A stretch of 64,000 nucleotides of DNA, taken from positions 618,366-682,365 of the forward strand of contig NZ_JADGMY010000023.1 of NCBI RefSeq assembly GCF_015234515.1. The letters run 5' to 3'. Numbering within the stretch: position 1 is the first letter of the stretch; the number at the start of each line of letters is the position of its first letter. The notes under the pieces were generated by a model. It did no database searches, was not told where the DNA came from, and saw only the letters and a program-made list of their open reading frames with translations. Of this stretch, positions 48,284 through 57,796 are shown piece by piece. The DNA comes from Cellulomonas sp. (lineage in GTDB: Bacteria > Actinomycetota > Actinomycetes > Actinomycetales > Cellulomonadaceae). A program made the position numbers and the translations under genes.

Positions 48284-49287
48284 CCGGGTTCGTCGGTGAG
48301 GTCCGGATGTTCGCGGGGTCGTACGTCCCCGCGGGCTGGGTGCCGTGCGACGGGCGCCAGCTGCCGGTCTCGCAGTACATCCTCGCCGCCTCGATCGTCG
48401 GCAAGACGTACGGCGGTGACGGCGTCACCACGTTCGCCGTGCCCGACCTGCGCAGCCGGACGCCGCTCGGAGCCGGTGCCGGCTACCGCCTGACGTCGCG
48501 CGCGCTGGGCGAGATGGGCGGGACGGAGTTCGTGACGCTGACGCACGCCCAGATGCCGACGCACGCCCACGGCGTCCTCGCCTCGGGTGCGCAGGCCACC
48601 GAGGCATCGCCCCAGGGGCACACGTGGGCCGTCGCGCCCGACACCGCGCCCTACGCCCCGCCGCGCGGGTCCGCGACGCTCGCCCCCGACGCCCTCGGCA
48701 CCGCCGGTGGCGGTCAGGCGCACGCCAACAGGTCACCGGTCGTGGGCGTCGAGTTCGGCCTGTGCGTCGAGGGATCGGACCCGCTCGCCGGCTGGGACGA
48801 CGACACCTCGGTCGGCGAGGTGCGGTTGTGGGCCGGGCAGGACCCCCCGGAGACGTGGGTGGTGTGCGACGGCGCGCTGCTGCCGATCGGACAGCACGAG
48901 ACGATGTACACCGTCGTCGGCACCCAGTTCGGTGGCAACGGCGTGACGACGTTCGCGGTGCCCGACCTGCGCGGCCGCGTGCCGGTCCACGTCGGGAGCA
49001 CGTCGCTCCCGGGGTCGACGGGCGGTGCGGAGCAGGTCACGCTGCTGCCCACGCAGCTGCCGCAGCACACGCACCCCGCGTACGGGACGCCGACGGCCGC
49101 GACGACGTCGTCACCCGCCGGGGCCACCTGGGCGGTGGCGGGCCGGCCGCAGTACGCCGCCAGCGCGCAGGTCGCCGCCGCGCACACCGGCAGCGCCGGT
49201 GACACGCAGCCGCACCCCAACATGCCGCCGTACGTCGCGCTGTCGTTCATCATCGCGACGCAGGGCGTCTACCCGGACCGGACCTGA
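48280..49287 (+). CDS. double phage tail collar (MdpB-like) domain protein
   Basis: Two copies of GEVRxxAGxxxPxxWxxCDGxxLPIxxxxxxxxxxGxxxGGxGVTTFAVPDLRxRxP; GTGA overlap with upstream gene. Confidence 0.9.
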   Translation: MTGFVGEVRMFAGSYVPAGWVPCDGRQLPVSQYILAASIVGKTYGGDGVTTFAVPDLRSRTPLGAGAGYRLTSRALGEMGGTEFVTLTHAQMPTHAHGVLASGAQATEASPQGHTWAVAPDTAPYAPPRGSATLAPDALGTAGGGQAHANRSPVVGVEFGLCVEGSDPLAGWDDDTSVGEVRLWAGQDPPETWVVCDGALLPIGQHETMYTVVGTQFGGNGVTTFAVPDLRGRVPVHVGSTSLPGSTGGAEQVTLLPTQLPQHTHPAYGTPTAATTSSPAGATWAVAGRPQYAASAQVAAAHTGSAGDTQPHPNMPPYVALSFIIATQGVYPDRT

Positions 49288-49296
49288 GGAGACGAC

Positions 49297-49827
49297 GTGA
49301 TCGAGCCGTACGTCGGAGAGATCCGCCTGTTCGCCGGGAGCTACGCCCCGTCCGGCTGGGCGCTGTGCAACGGCCAGCTGTTGCCGATCGAGCAGAACGC
49401 GCCGCTGTTCTCGCTCCTGGGCGTCAGCTACGGAGGGGACGGCCGCACCACCTTCGCGCTGCCGGACCTGCGCGACGCCAGCCCGGTCGGCGTCGGCCCC
49501 GGGTCCGGTCTGACCGACTTCGTGCGCGGATCGCGTCAGGGCGCGCCGACGGTGACGCTGCACGCGGGCGAGATGCCGGTCCACCGCCACCCGGTGCCGG
49601 CCGTCGACGCGGCCGGCTCCACCGACAACCCGTCCGGTGCCGTCTGGGCGCAGTCCCGGCGCGGCCGCGCCAGCGAGCGGCTGTACGGTCCGGCGGTCGA
49701 GCTCACCGCGATGGCGGCGAACGCCGTGGCGCCCGCCGGGGGGTCGCAGCCGCACGAGAACATGCCCCCGTACCTGCGGCTCAACTTCGTCATCGCGCTG
49801 CAGGGGCTGTGGCCCCCGCGCGACTGA
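49297..49827 (+). CDS. phage tail collar (MdpB-like) domain protein
   Basis: VGEIRLFAGSYAPSGWALCNGQLLPIEQNAPLFSLLGVSYGGDGRTTFALPDLRDASP; QPHENMPPYLRLNFVIALQG. Confidence 0.92.
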   Translation: MIEPYVGEIRLFAGSYAPSGWALCNGQLLPIEQNAPLFSLLGVSYGGDGRTTFALPDLRDASPVGVGPGSGLTDFVRGSRQGAPTVTLHAGEMPVHRHPVPAVDAAGSTDNPSGAVWAQSRRGRASERLYGPAVELTAMAANAVAPAGGSQPHENMPPYLRLNFVIALQGLWPPRD

Positions 49828-50024
49828 CGGCGCCGTGGTGGCGGCGCTCCGCCGCGTGCGCGGGCCGCGAGCACGGCCGCCGGGCCGTCCACTAGGGCTT
49901 CCTGCCCTGGCGTGACAGTCAGGCGTGGGCGACGATGCGCAGCGGTGCCGACGACGACGCCGCGCGGCCGGCCGGCCGCACCCGCCCGCGCCTGCGCGTC
50001 GCCGACGCAGCACCAGGAGGACCC

Positions 50025-51488
50025 GTGACCCGACCCGACGTCCCCGTGGACCCCACCGTGCGTCCCGGCGACCCCGCCGCTCGGCTCGACGCGCTGCCCG
50101 TGACCCGCCGCCACCTCCGGCTGCTCGTCGGGTCGGGGGTCGGGTGGACGTTCGACGCGATGGACGTCGGGCTCATCTCGTTCGTCATCGCGCAGCTCGC
50201 GGTCGTGTGGGGTACCGACGCGACGACCCTCGGGTGGGTCGCGTCGGCCGGGTTCGCCGGCATGGCGGTCGGCGCGGCCCTCGGTGGGCTGCTCGCCGAC
50301 CGGATCGGGCGTCGGCAGGTGTTCGCGCTGACGCTGCTGGTCTACGGCGTCGCGACGGGCGCGTCGGCGCTCGCCGGCGGGGTGGCGGTGCTGATGGTGC
50401 TGCGGTTCGTCGTGGGGCTCGGGCTCGGGGCCGAGCTGCCCGTCGCGTCGACGCTGGTCAGCGAGTTCGCACCGCCGCGCATCCGCGGCCGGGCCGTCGT
50501 GGTCCTCGAGTCCTTCTGGGCCGTGGGGTGGATCCTCGCCGCCCTCGTCGGCTACCTCGTCGTGCCCTCCGGTGACGACGGCTGGCGGTGGGCGCTCGCG
50601 CTGGGCGCCCTGCCCGCGATCTACTCCGTCGTGGTGCGCCGCGGGCTCCCGGAGTCCGTGCGCTTCCTGCAGACGCGCGGCAGGCACGCCGAGGCGGAGC
50701 AGGTCGTCGCGGACCTCGAGGCGTCGCCGGCCGTGGGGCACCGCGGGATGACGGGTGCGCAGGTGCGCGACGCGTCGGGTGGGTCGTCGGTCGCCGACGG
50801 GTCCGCGAGCGGCGGGTCGTCGGTCGACGTGGCCGGCAGCGGCGCGTCGTCGACCGACGGGTCCGCGAGCGGCAGGTCAGCGGCCGACGCGCAGGCGCCG
50901 CGGCTGGCCGCGCTCTGGGTGCCGACGCTGCGCCGACGCACGACCGCCCTGTGGGTGGTGTGGTTCGCCGTGAACTTCTCCTACTACGGCGCGTTCATCT
51001 GGCTGCCGTCGCTGCTCGCGGCGGACGGGCACACGCTCGTGCGGTCGTTCGGCTACACGCTGATCATCACGCTCGGCCAGCTGCCCGGGTACGCGGCCGC
51101 CGCCGTGCTCGTCGAGACGTGGGGGCGGCGACGCACGCTCGCCGCCTTCCTCGTCGGGTCCGCGGTCGCCGCCGGGGCCTTCGCCGCCGCGTCCGGCGAC
51201 GCGCAGATCATCGGCGCAGGGCTGCTGCTGTCGTTCTTCAACCTGGGCGCGTGGGGTGCGCTCTACGCGGTCACCCCGGAGCTGTACCCGACCCGCGTGC
51301 GCACCACCGGCGCCGGATGGGCCGCCGGCGTCGGCCGCACCGCCTCGATCCTCGCGCCGCTCGCCGTGCCCCAGCTGCGCGAGGTGGGCGGCACCGGCCT
51401 GCTGTTCACGGTCTTCGCTGCGGTCTTCGTCGTGGCGGCGCTGGGCGCGCTCGCCCTGCCGGACCGCACGGGCGAGTCCCTGACCTGA
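50025..51488 (+). CDS. MFS transporter with Ser/Gly-rich insertion in central loop
   Basis: TM-rich; ADRIGRRQVF motif; SD caggagga before GTG 50025. Confidence 0.9.
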   Translation: MTRPDVPVDPTVRPGDPAARLDALPVTRRHLRLLVGSGVGWTFDAMDVGLISFVIAQLAVVWGTDATTLGWVASAGFAGMAVGAALGGLLADRIGRRQVFALTLLVYGVATGASALAGGVAVLMVLRFVVGLGLGAELPVASTLVSEFAPPRIRGRAVVVLESFWAVGWILAALVGYLVVPSGDDGWRWALALGALPAIYSVVVRRGLPESVRFLQTRGRHAEAEQVVADLEASPAVGHRGMTGAQVRDASGGSSVADGSASGGSSVDVAGSGASSTDGSASGRSAADAQAPRLAALWVPTLRRRTTALWVVWFAVNFSYYGAFIWLPSLLAADGHTLVRSFGYTLIITLGQLPGYAAAAVLVETWGRRRTLAAFLVGSAVAAGAFAAASGDAQIIGAGLLLSFFNLGAWGALYAVTPELYPTRVRTTGAGWAAGVGRTASILAPLAVPQLREVGGTGLLFTVFAAVFVVAALGALALPDRTGESLT

Positions 51489-51527
51489 CGCACGCGCCAC
51501 CTCCCGTCGAGCGCGGTACATCGCGCG

Positions 51528-51557
51528 CGAGCGCGGCACCAACGAGTGCCGCGCTCG
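51528..51557. terminator. bidirectional hairpin between convergent genes
   Basis: 12-bp perfect stem CGAGCGCGGCAC-CAACGA-GTGCCGCGCTCG. Confidence 0.75.
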
Positions 51558-51602
51558 GCGGTGGTGTGCCGCGCTGGGCGGTGGAGTGCCGCGCTGGGCG
51601 GG
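51546..51602. repeat. 20-bp tandem repeat of terminator right arm (GTGCCGCGCTGGGCGGTGGA)x3
   Basis: GTGCCGCGCT at 51546, 51566, 51586. Confidence 0.8.
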
Positions 51603-51614
51603 AGGTGGTGCGGG

Positions 51615-51803
51615 TCAGGCCTTCTTCTGCTTGTCCAGGTAGTCCTTGGCGGCGTCGACGACCTTGTCGACGGTCGCGTCCGTGCCCGTGTCGGTGCGCG
51701 CCTTGACCGCACCGGCCGCCTTGTCGAGTGCGTCCTTGGCCTGCTCCTCGCGGCCGTCGAGCGCGCCCGTCGCCTTCTTCACGAGGTCGTCGAGACCCAT
51801 GGG
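51615..51803 (-). CDS. Rv0909/MT0933-like small antitoxin-family protein
   Basis: MGLDDLVKKATGALDGREEQAKDALDKAAGAVKARTDTGTDATVDKVVDAAKDYLDKQKKA. Confidence 0.75.
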   Translation of the reverse strand, partial: PMGLDDLVKKATGALDGREEQAKDALDKAAGAVKARTDTGTDATVDKVVDAAKDYLDKQKKA

Positions 51804-51850
51804 GTCCTCCATCCGTGTTGCGGAGCCGAGGGTCGGCGCCCACGGCCATT

Positions 51851-51907
51851 CTGCGCCCCGGCTGCCCCGGCTGCCCCGGCTGCCGCGGCCGCCCCGGCTG
51901 CCCCGGG
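51851..51907. repeat. 9-bp tandem repeat (CTGCCCCGG)n, imperfect
   Basis: gccccggctgccccggctgccccggctgccgcggccgccccggctgccccggg. Confidence 0.75.
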
Positions 51908-51964
51908 CCGGCGGCGTCGACCTGACGGATCGGGGCCGACGTCGCGTGGCCCGCCGCCCTGTCG

Positions 51965-52462
51965 TCAGTCGCCGCGCTCGACGTCGCCGATCCGCTCGTC
52001 GGACTCGTCACCGCCGTGGGTGACCTGCTCGACGCTCGTGCCGTCCGACTGCTGGAGCGAGTGCGGGTCGCCGGTCGGGTCCTGCTCGTGCGCCGGGTGG
52101 GTCTCGTCCGCCGCGTGCGGCTCGTCCGCCGCGTCCGGCTCGCCGGACCCGTCGACGGCCTCGGGACCGTCCGTCACGTCCGTCGCCTCGTCGGCGCCCG
52201 CGGGCGGCCCGGTCAGGTCCTCCCCGTCACCCTCGACCTCCGCGCGGAGCTCCTCGCTGTGGGCCGCGACCTCCTCGCGCTGCTGCGCGATCGCCTCGCG
52301 GATGCGATCCGCCTGCGTCGCGAGCTGCTCGCGCACCTGCGCGACGCTCGCGTCCACGGCGGCTCGCGCCTCCTGGTCGATCTGCTCGAACTCCCGCGCG
52401 AGCGCCTGCTCCTCGACGCGCAGCGCCGTGCGCACCCGCTCGAACTCCTCGTCCACGCCCAT
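51965..52462 (-). CDS. hypothetical coiled-coil protein with acidic tail
   Basis: MGVDEEFERVRTALRVEEQALAREFEQIDQEARAAVDASVAQVREQL heptad-like. Confidence 0.65.
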   Translation of the reverse strand: MGVDEEFERVRTALRVEEQALAREFEQIDQEARAAVDASVAQVREQLATQADRIREAIAQQREEVAAHSEELRAEVEGDGEDLTGPPAGADEATDVTDGPEAVDGSGEPDAADEPHAADETHPAHEQDPTGDPHSLQQSDGTSVEQVTHGGDESDERIGDVERGD

Positions 52463-52532
52463 CGTTCCTCCGAGAGTCCCGTCCGTGCCTCTGCCGTGCG
52501 CCCGCCTGCTCGCGCACCGCCCGGGCCCGACG

Positions 52533-55500
52533 TTACGGCCCCGCGGGCGGCTCCACGACCGAGCGGGTGGTCAGGCCGACGAACGCGCCCAGCCGCTCGA
52601 GCGACTCCGGCCGGCGCGGCAGCGTCCGCGTCAGGTGCGCCGAGCGGACGACGAACGCCGCCCACTGCCCGCGGGACACCGCGACGTTCAGCCGGTTGCG
52701 GTCGAGCAGGAAGTCCAGGCCGCGGGGGACCTGGTCGGGGGAGGACGCCGCCGTGGTGACGAGCACCACGGGCGCCTCCTGACCCTGGAACCGGTCGACG
52801 GTCCCCACGCGCGTGCCCGTGAACCCGGCGGCGTCGAGGGCCTGGCGCACGGTCCACACCTGGGCGTTGTAGGCGGCGACGACCAGCACGTCCTCGGGCG
52901 TCAGCGGACGCTCCGCCGGTGCCGCGTGCGGGTCGCGCCACGTGCGTCCCACGAGGTCCCGGACGAACCGCACGACCACGTCGGCCTCCTCGGCGGACGA
53001 CACCGCGTTGCCGTGGTGCTCGACGAGCACGCCGTGCACCCCGGGCGGCACACCGTCCAGCGAGCGTGCCGCCGCGCGGGTCGCCGAGACCAGCCGGTCC
53101 TCGTAGGCGAGCGCCGAGACCGCCCCGCACAGCGCGGGGTGCATGCGGTGGCTCACGGGCAGGAAGTAGCCGAGGTCGGAGGGCAGGGTGTCGTGCCCGT
53201 CGGTGAGCCACCCCAGCGCGCTGCGGTCGACCGGCTCGGGGTGCGTGCCCTGGCTGACCTGCGGCAGCTGCTGCGGGTCGCCCAGGAGCAGCAGGTTGCG
53301 GGCCGATCCCGCCACGGCGAACGTGTTCGCGAGCGCGAACTGCCCCGCCTCGTCGACGACCAGCAGGTCGAGCGGCGCGGACGGCAGCCGCTTGGCGTTG
53401 ACCAGGTCCCACGCCGTGCCGCCGAGCACCGCGCCCGTGCCCGGCGACCCGCCGGGGTGCGCGGTCCAGAACGCGCCGAAGCCGGCGTCGGGGACCCACG
53501 TCCACGGCGCCCCGGGGTCGGCGGAGCGGCCGTCGGACGAGGCGGGGGCCTTCTTCGCGATCGCGTCGGACGGCACACCCGCGCCCGCGACACCGCGCAG
53601 CATGTTCTCGACCACCGCGTGCGACTGCGCGACGACCCCGACGCGCCACCCGCGCGCGACGAGCGCCGCGATCACCCGGGCGCCCGTGTAGGTCTTGCCC
53701 GTCCCGGGCGGCCCCTGGACCGCGAGGTAGGAGTCGTCGAGGTCGAGCACGGCGCGCGTGAGGACGTCCACGAGGTCGTCGCCCGTGGGCAGCGGCCGGC
53801 CCGAGCGGGTGCGCGGCGGTCGGCGCCGGGCCAGGTCGAGCACGGCGGCGCGGGGGAGTGCGACGTCGACCGCGTCCGTCGACACCGCGTCCGTCGAGAC
53901 CGCGTCCACCGGCACTCCATCCCGCGACACCGCGTCGAGCACGCGCTCGGCGAGCCCGCGGATCGCGGTGCGCAGGGGACCGGTGGCGATCGGTCCGGCG
54001 GGTGCCAGGGCCATCGGCACCTCGCCAAACGGCGCCGAGCCCCGCGGTCGGGTCTCCTCGACCAGCAGCACGTCGCGCGGCCTGACACCACCGAGCTCGG
54101 CCGTCACGTCGAGCACCGTCATGCGCTCGCACCAGCCGCGCGGGCCGTCCACGGACGTCTTCACGCACTCCGGCAGGGGCGGGTCGTACAGGCCGACGGC
54201 CTGCGCCCCGGGCCGCAGGTCGCTGCCGGGCTCGAGACGCCCGGTCATGCGCAGCACCCGCCGCTCGACCTTCTTGCCCGGCGGGACGTGCCAGTCCGTC
54301 ACGACCTCGACGGAGCCCGGCCGGTCCGCCAGCAGCACGTTGCGTCGCTCGGTCCAGTCCGAGGGGTGCGCGGCGAGCCGGTCGAAGTGGCCCCACCAGT
54401 ACGGCTTGTCCTCGCGCTGGTGGTAGCGCAGCGCCGCGCCCACCAGGGCGACGGCCTGCCGCCCCGGTGTCCGTACGACGCCCTCACCCGGGCCCGGCCC
54501 GGCGATCGCGAGCAGCTCGTCCTCGAGCGGGTCGGGTGCGCCGAGCTCGGCTGCCCGCGCCTCGGCCTCGGGGTCGAGCACGACGGGTCGGGACGGCGCG
54601 ACCCCGGCCTCCGCGAGCCGCGCGAGCAGCCAGTCGCGCAGACCCAGCGTGGAGTCGCAGTCGTAGTGGTTGTAGACCTCGATGGCCTTGATGCGCTCGT
54701 TCCAGTCGTCGATCCGGCCGGCGTCGCGGGCCGCGACGGCCTCGGCGTACTCGACGATCGAGTCGGCGGCGTTCGTGACGCCCTCCCCACGGCCGGTGGC
54801 CATGTACAGCGGCTCGAGCTTCTTCAGCGAGTACGACCGCTGCCCGGTGCGCACACCCGCCTTGACCGCGGCGTACAGGTCGACCAGCAGGCCCTCGCGC
54901 AGCAGCGCGTCGACCTGCGCCTCGCCCTCGCCGTGCCGCCCGGCGAGCCGCCGCAGCGTCGACTTCTCGTACGCGGCGTAGTGGTACACGTGCATGCCGG
55001 GGAACCGGGTGCGGCGCTCGGCGAGGTAGGCGAGGAAGTCGCGCAGCGCCACGCGCTCGGCGGCGCGGTCGTGCGCCCAGAAGGCGACGAACGGCGCTTC
55101 GGCGTCCGGCGACGGCGGGTTCTCCACGACGCCGAACAGGTACTCCAGCCCCCCCGCGTCCGGCTCGCCGGCCAACGCGGCGTCGTACCACAGGGGATCG
55201 CCCTCGAAGTCGAAGAAGATGTCGCCGGGGTCGGCCGGCGGCAGCAGCTCGGCGATCCTCTCGGGGTGCGTCACGGCCCACGGGACGTCCGTCGGGTGCG
55301 TGGGATCGGCGTTGCGAGCCTCCTGCTCGACCTGCAGCCGCGCCTGGAGCTGGGCCTTCTCGACGACCGCAGGGCTCAGGCCCTCGACCTCGAGGCCGTC
55401 GGGCGCGGCCGCCAGCGCGTCGATCGTCGTGATTCCGGCCGCCACCAGCGCCGCCCGCTGCCGCTCGTAGACACCGGCGACGAGCGTGACGTCGCGCCGC

Positions 55501-56216
55501 ACCTCCAGCTCGGCCGTGCACACCGAGCAGCGCCCGCACGCCGACCACCGATCGTCACCCCAGGCGACCGGGCCGTCCTGCGCGCGGTGGGTGTCCAGCA
55601 TCAGCTGCAGCCGTGCGCGCCGGTCCAGGTACACCGGCACGAGGTCGGCCACGGCGTGCCGCGTGACCACGCCGTCACCCAGGACGAGCTGCACCTGCCG
55701 GGCCACGGGCAGCCCGGCACGGGCGAGCTGGTCCGCGTACGCGGCGACCTGCAGCAGCGCCGTCGGCTGGGCGTTGCGCGCGAGCTTGGCGTCACGCACG
55801 GACCACGTGCCGTCGTCCTCGCGCACCACGAAGTCGGCCCGTCCGACGAAGCGTCCGTCGAAGAACGCGGCCTGGTGCACGACCTGTGCTGACGCGAGCC
55901 GGTCCAGCGTCGCCGCGTGCGCGGCCTCGAGGTGGGCGCGCGAGGCCGGGTCGCGCGTCGCCGGCACCTGCGCGAGGCCACCGTGCACGCCCGGCTGCCA
56001 CACGCCGTAGCGAGCGACCATCGCGCGCAGCACGCGTTGCTCGTGCTCGTCACCGAGGTGCGACACGCGCGCCAGGACGACGTCGGCGTCGGGGTCCACC
56101 GCGGGTCCCCGTCCGAGCCGCGCGTCGAGCGCGCGCAGGACGGCGTGCTCGCACTGGGCCGCGGACGTCAGGTCGCTCGCGGAGTACGTCAGGGTGCCGT
56201 CGTCGAGCAGGATCAC
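52533..56216 (-). CDS. TM0106-family RecB-like nuclease fused to SF1 helicase
   Basis: Starts MILLDDGTLTYSASDLTSAAQCEHAVLRALD; RecB-like FVGRADFVVREDDGTWSVRDAKLAR; IFFDFEGDP; VQGPPGTGKTYTGARVIAALV; LLVVDEAGQF; ETAR-like GTVDRFQGQEAPVVLVT. Confidence 0.92.
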   Translation of the reverse strand: MILLDDGTLTYSASDLTSAAQCEHAVLRALDARLGRGPAVDPDADVVLARVSHLGDEHEQRVLRAMVARYGVWQPGVHGGLAQVPATRDPASRAHLEAAHAATLDRLASAQVVHQAAFFDGRFVGRADFVVREDDGTWSVRDAKLARNAQPTALLQVAAYADQLARAGLPVARQVQLVLGDGVVTRHAVADLVPVYLDRRARLQLMLDTHRAQDGPVAWGDDRWSACGRCSVCTAELEVRRDVTLVAGVYERQRAALVAAGITTIDALAAAPDGLEVEGLSPAVVEKAQLQARLQVEQEARNADPTHPTDVPWAVTHPERIAELLPPADPGDIFFDFEGDPLWYDAALAGEPDAGGLEYLFGVVENPPSPDAEAPFVAFWAHDRAAERVALRDFLAYLAERRTRFPGMHVYHYAAYEKSTLRRLAGRHGEGEAQVDALLREGLLVDLYAAVKAGVRTGQRSYSLKKLEPLYMATGRGEGVTNAADSIVEYAEAVAARDAGRIDDWNERIKAIEVYNHYDCDSTLGLRDWLLARLAEAGVAPSRPVVLDPEAEARAAELGAPDPLEDELLAIAGPGPGEGVVRTPGRQAVALVGAALRYHQREDKPYWWGHFDRLAAHPSDWTERRNVLLADRPGSVEVVTDWHVPPGKKVERRVLRMTGRLEPGSDLRPGAQAVGLYDPPLPECVKTSVDGPRGWCERMTVLDVTAELGGVRPRDVLLVEETRPRGSAPFGEVPMALAPAGPIATGPLRTAIRGLAERVLDAVSRDGVPVDAVSTDAVSTDAVDVALPRAAVLDLARRRPPRTRSGRPLPTGDDLVDVLTRAVLDLDDSYLAVQGPPGTGKTYTGARVIAALVARGWRVGVVAQSHAVVENMLRGVAGAGVPSDAIAKKAPASSDGRSADPGAPWTWVPDAGFGAFWTAHPGGSPGTGAVLGGTAWDLVNAKRLPSAPLDLLVVDEAGQFALANTFAVAGSARNLLLLGDPQQLPQVSQGTHPEPVDRSALGWLTDGHDTLPSDLGYFLPVSHRMHPALCGAVSALAYEDRLVSATRAAARSLDGVPPGVHGVLVEHHGNAVSSAEEADVVVRFVRDLVGRTWRDPHAAPAERPLTPEDVLVVAAYNAQVWTVRQALDAAGFTGTRVGTVDRFQGQEAPVVLVTTAASSPDQVPRGLDFLLDRNRLNVAVSRGQWAAFVVRSAHLTRTLPRRPESLERLGAFVGLTTRSVVEPPAGP

Positions 56217-56403
56217 ACCGGCAGGCTACGGCGGCCCACCGACACCGGCGGCGAGCCGCGGCACGGCGGCGCGTCCCCTCGAGGACGCCGTTCCCGAGAT
56301 GCGAGCGGGCGCCCGGTGACGGACCGTGGACGCCGGACGGCGTCCCCCGCCGCCCGCGGGAGGCCACCCGCCGACCCGTACACCCAGCACGAGGAGGACG
56401 GAC

Positions 56404-56820
56404 ATGACCCGCACGGTCTCCGAGCTCATGACGCCCCACCCGACGGTCGTCGAGGTCACCGACACGCTGCGCTCCGTCGCGCAGACGATGGCGGCGCAGG
56501 ACCTCGGCTCGCTCGTCGTCGCCGAGGACGGCACGGTCGTCGGCATCGTCACCGACCGCGACCTGGTCGTGCGGGGCCTCGCCCAGGGCATCGGCCTCGA
56601 CGCCCCCGTCGGCCAGCTGGCGACCGGCGAGCTGGTGACGGTCGGGCCCGACGACGACGTCGCGGACGTCGTGCGCATCATGCGCGAGCAGGCGGTGCGC
56701 CGGGTGCCGGTCGTCGACGGCGGTCAGGCGGTCGGCGTGCTCAGCATCGGCGACCTGGCGGCCGAGCTCGACCCCCGGTCGGCGCTCGCGGAGATCTCCG
56801 AGGCGCCGGCGCAGGACTGA
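56404..56820 (+). CDS. CBS domain protein
   Basis: VSELMTPHPTVVEVTDTLRSVAQTMAAQDLGSLVVAEDGTVVGIVTDRDLVVR; SD gaggagga. Confidence 0.93.
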   Translation: MTRTVSELMTPHPTVVEVTDTLRSVAQTMAAQDLGSLVVAEDGTVVGIVTDRDLVVRGLAQGIGLDAPVGQLATGELVTVGPDDDVADVVRIMREQAVRRVPVVDGGQAVGVLSIGDLAAELDPRSALAEISEAPAQD

Positions 56821-56905
56821 CGCGCGTCCGCCCCGGCGCGGCGGGCGCCGCGCCGGGCGGGCGTCTCGGGATGCCGGTCGTGCCCGTCCCCACCACGATG
56901 GACGG

Positions 56906-57796
56906 ATGGCAGACCAGACGACACCCCAGGACCCCACGACCCAGCACCCGGACCCCGAGACGCAGTCCGCCGAGCAGATCGCGCACCCGGGGCACACCGA
57001 CGAGATGCAGCAGGAGCCGGACCACGGCGAGGAGTCGTACCGCGGCTCCGGGCGCCTTGACGGCCGGCGCGCGCTCGTCACGGGCGGCGACTCCGGCATC
57101 GGCCGCGCCGTCGCGATCGCGTTCGCCCGCGAGGGCGCGGACGTCGCCATCGCCTACCTGCCCGAGGAGGAGGACGACGCGCGCGAGACCCTCGCGTGGA
57201 TCGAGCGGGCGGGCCGGCGCGGCCTGCTGCTGCCCGGCGACATCCGTGACGAGGAGCACGCGCGCTCGCTGCCCGGCAAGGTCGTCGACGCGTTCGGCGG
57301 TCTCGACGTCCTCGTCAACAACGCCGCGTACCAGATGGCGCAGACCGGCGGGCTCGCCGACATCACGACGGAGCAGCTCGACCGCGTCCTCAAGACCAAC
57401 GTCTACGCGATGTTCTGGATCACGCAGGCCGCGCTGCCGCACCTGGGGAAGGGTGCGTCGATCATCAACACCTCGTCGATCCAGGCGTTCGACCCCAGCC
57501 CGCCGCTGCTGGACTACGCGTCGACGAAGGCCGCGATCTACAACTTCTCGAAGGGCCTCGCGCAGCAGCTCGCCGAGGACGGCATCCGCGTCAACGCGGT
57601 GTGCCCCGGCCCGATCTGGACGCCGCTGATCCCGGCGACGATGAACGCCGAGAAGGTCGAGAGCTTCGGCTCCGACACGCCGCTCGGCCGCGCGGGGCAG
57701 CCCGCCGAGCTCGCGCCGGCCTACGTGTTCCTCGCCTCGCAGGAGTCGTCGTACGTCACCGGTGACCGCATCCTCGTCACCGGCGGGCGGTCCTGA
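56906..57796 (+). CDS. SDR family oxidoreductase
   Basis: RRALVTGGDSGIGRAVAIAFAREGADV; LDYASTKAAIYNFSKGLA. Confidence 0.94.
   Translation: MADQTTPQDPTTQHPDPETQSAEQIAHPGHTDEMQQEPDHGEESYRGSGRLDGRRALVTGGDSGIGRAVAIAFAREGADVAIAYLPEEEDDARETLAWIERAGRRGLLLPGDIRDEEHARSLPGKVVDAFGGLDVLVNNAAYQMAQTGGLADITTEQLDRVLKTNVYAMFWITQAALPHLGKGASIINTSSIQAFDPSPPLLDYASTKAAIYNFSKGLAQQLAEDGIRVNAVCPGPIWTPLIPATMNAEKVESFGSDTPLGRAGQPAELAPAYVFLASQESSYVTGDRILVTGGRS

Noticed and set aside
48280-49827. Prophage or contractile injection system remnant
   Set aside because: Only collar-domain genes are present; no tail sheath, tube, baseplate, capsid, integrase or lysis genes nearby.
51541-51602. CRISPR or transposon ends
   Set aside because: Units are contiguous 20-bp tandem repeats of a terminator arm without spacers or transposase.
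51546-55892. 1448-aa plus-strand ORF
   Set aside because: Antisense to the TM0106 RecB/helicase; Arg/Val/Asp-rich shadow frame.
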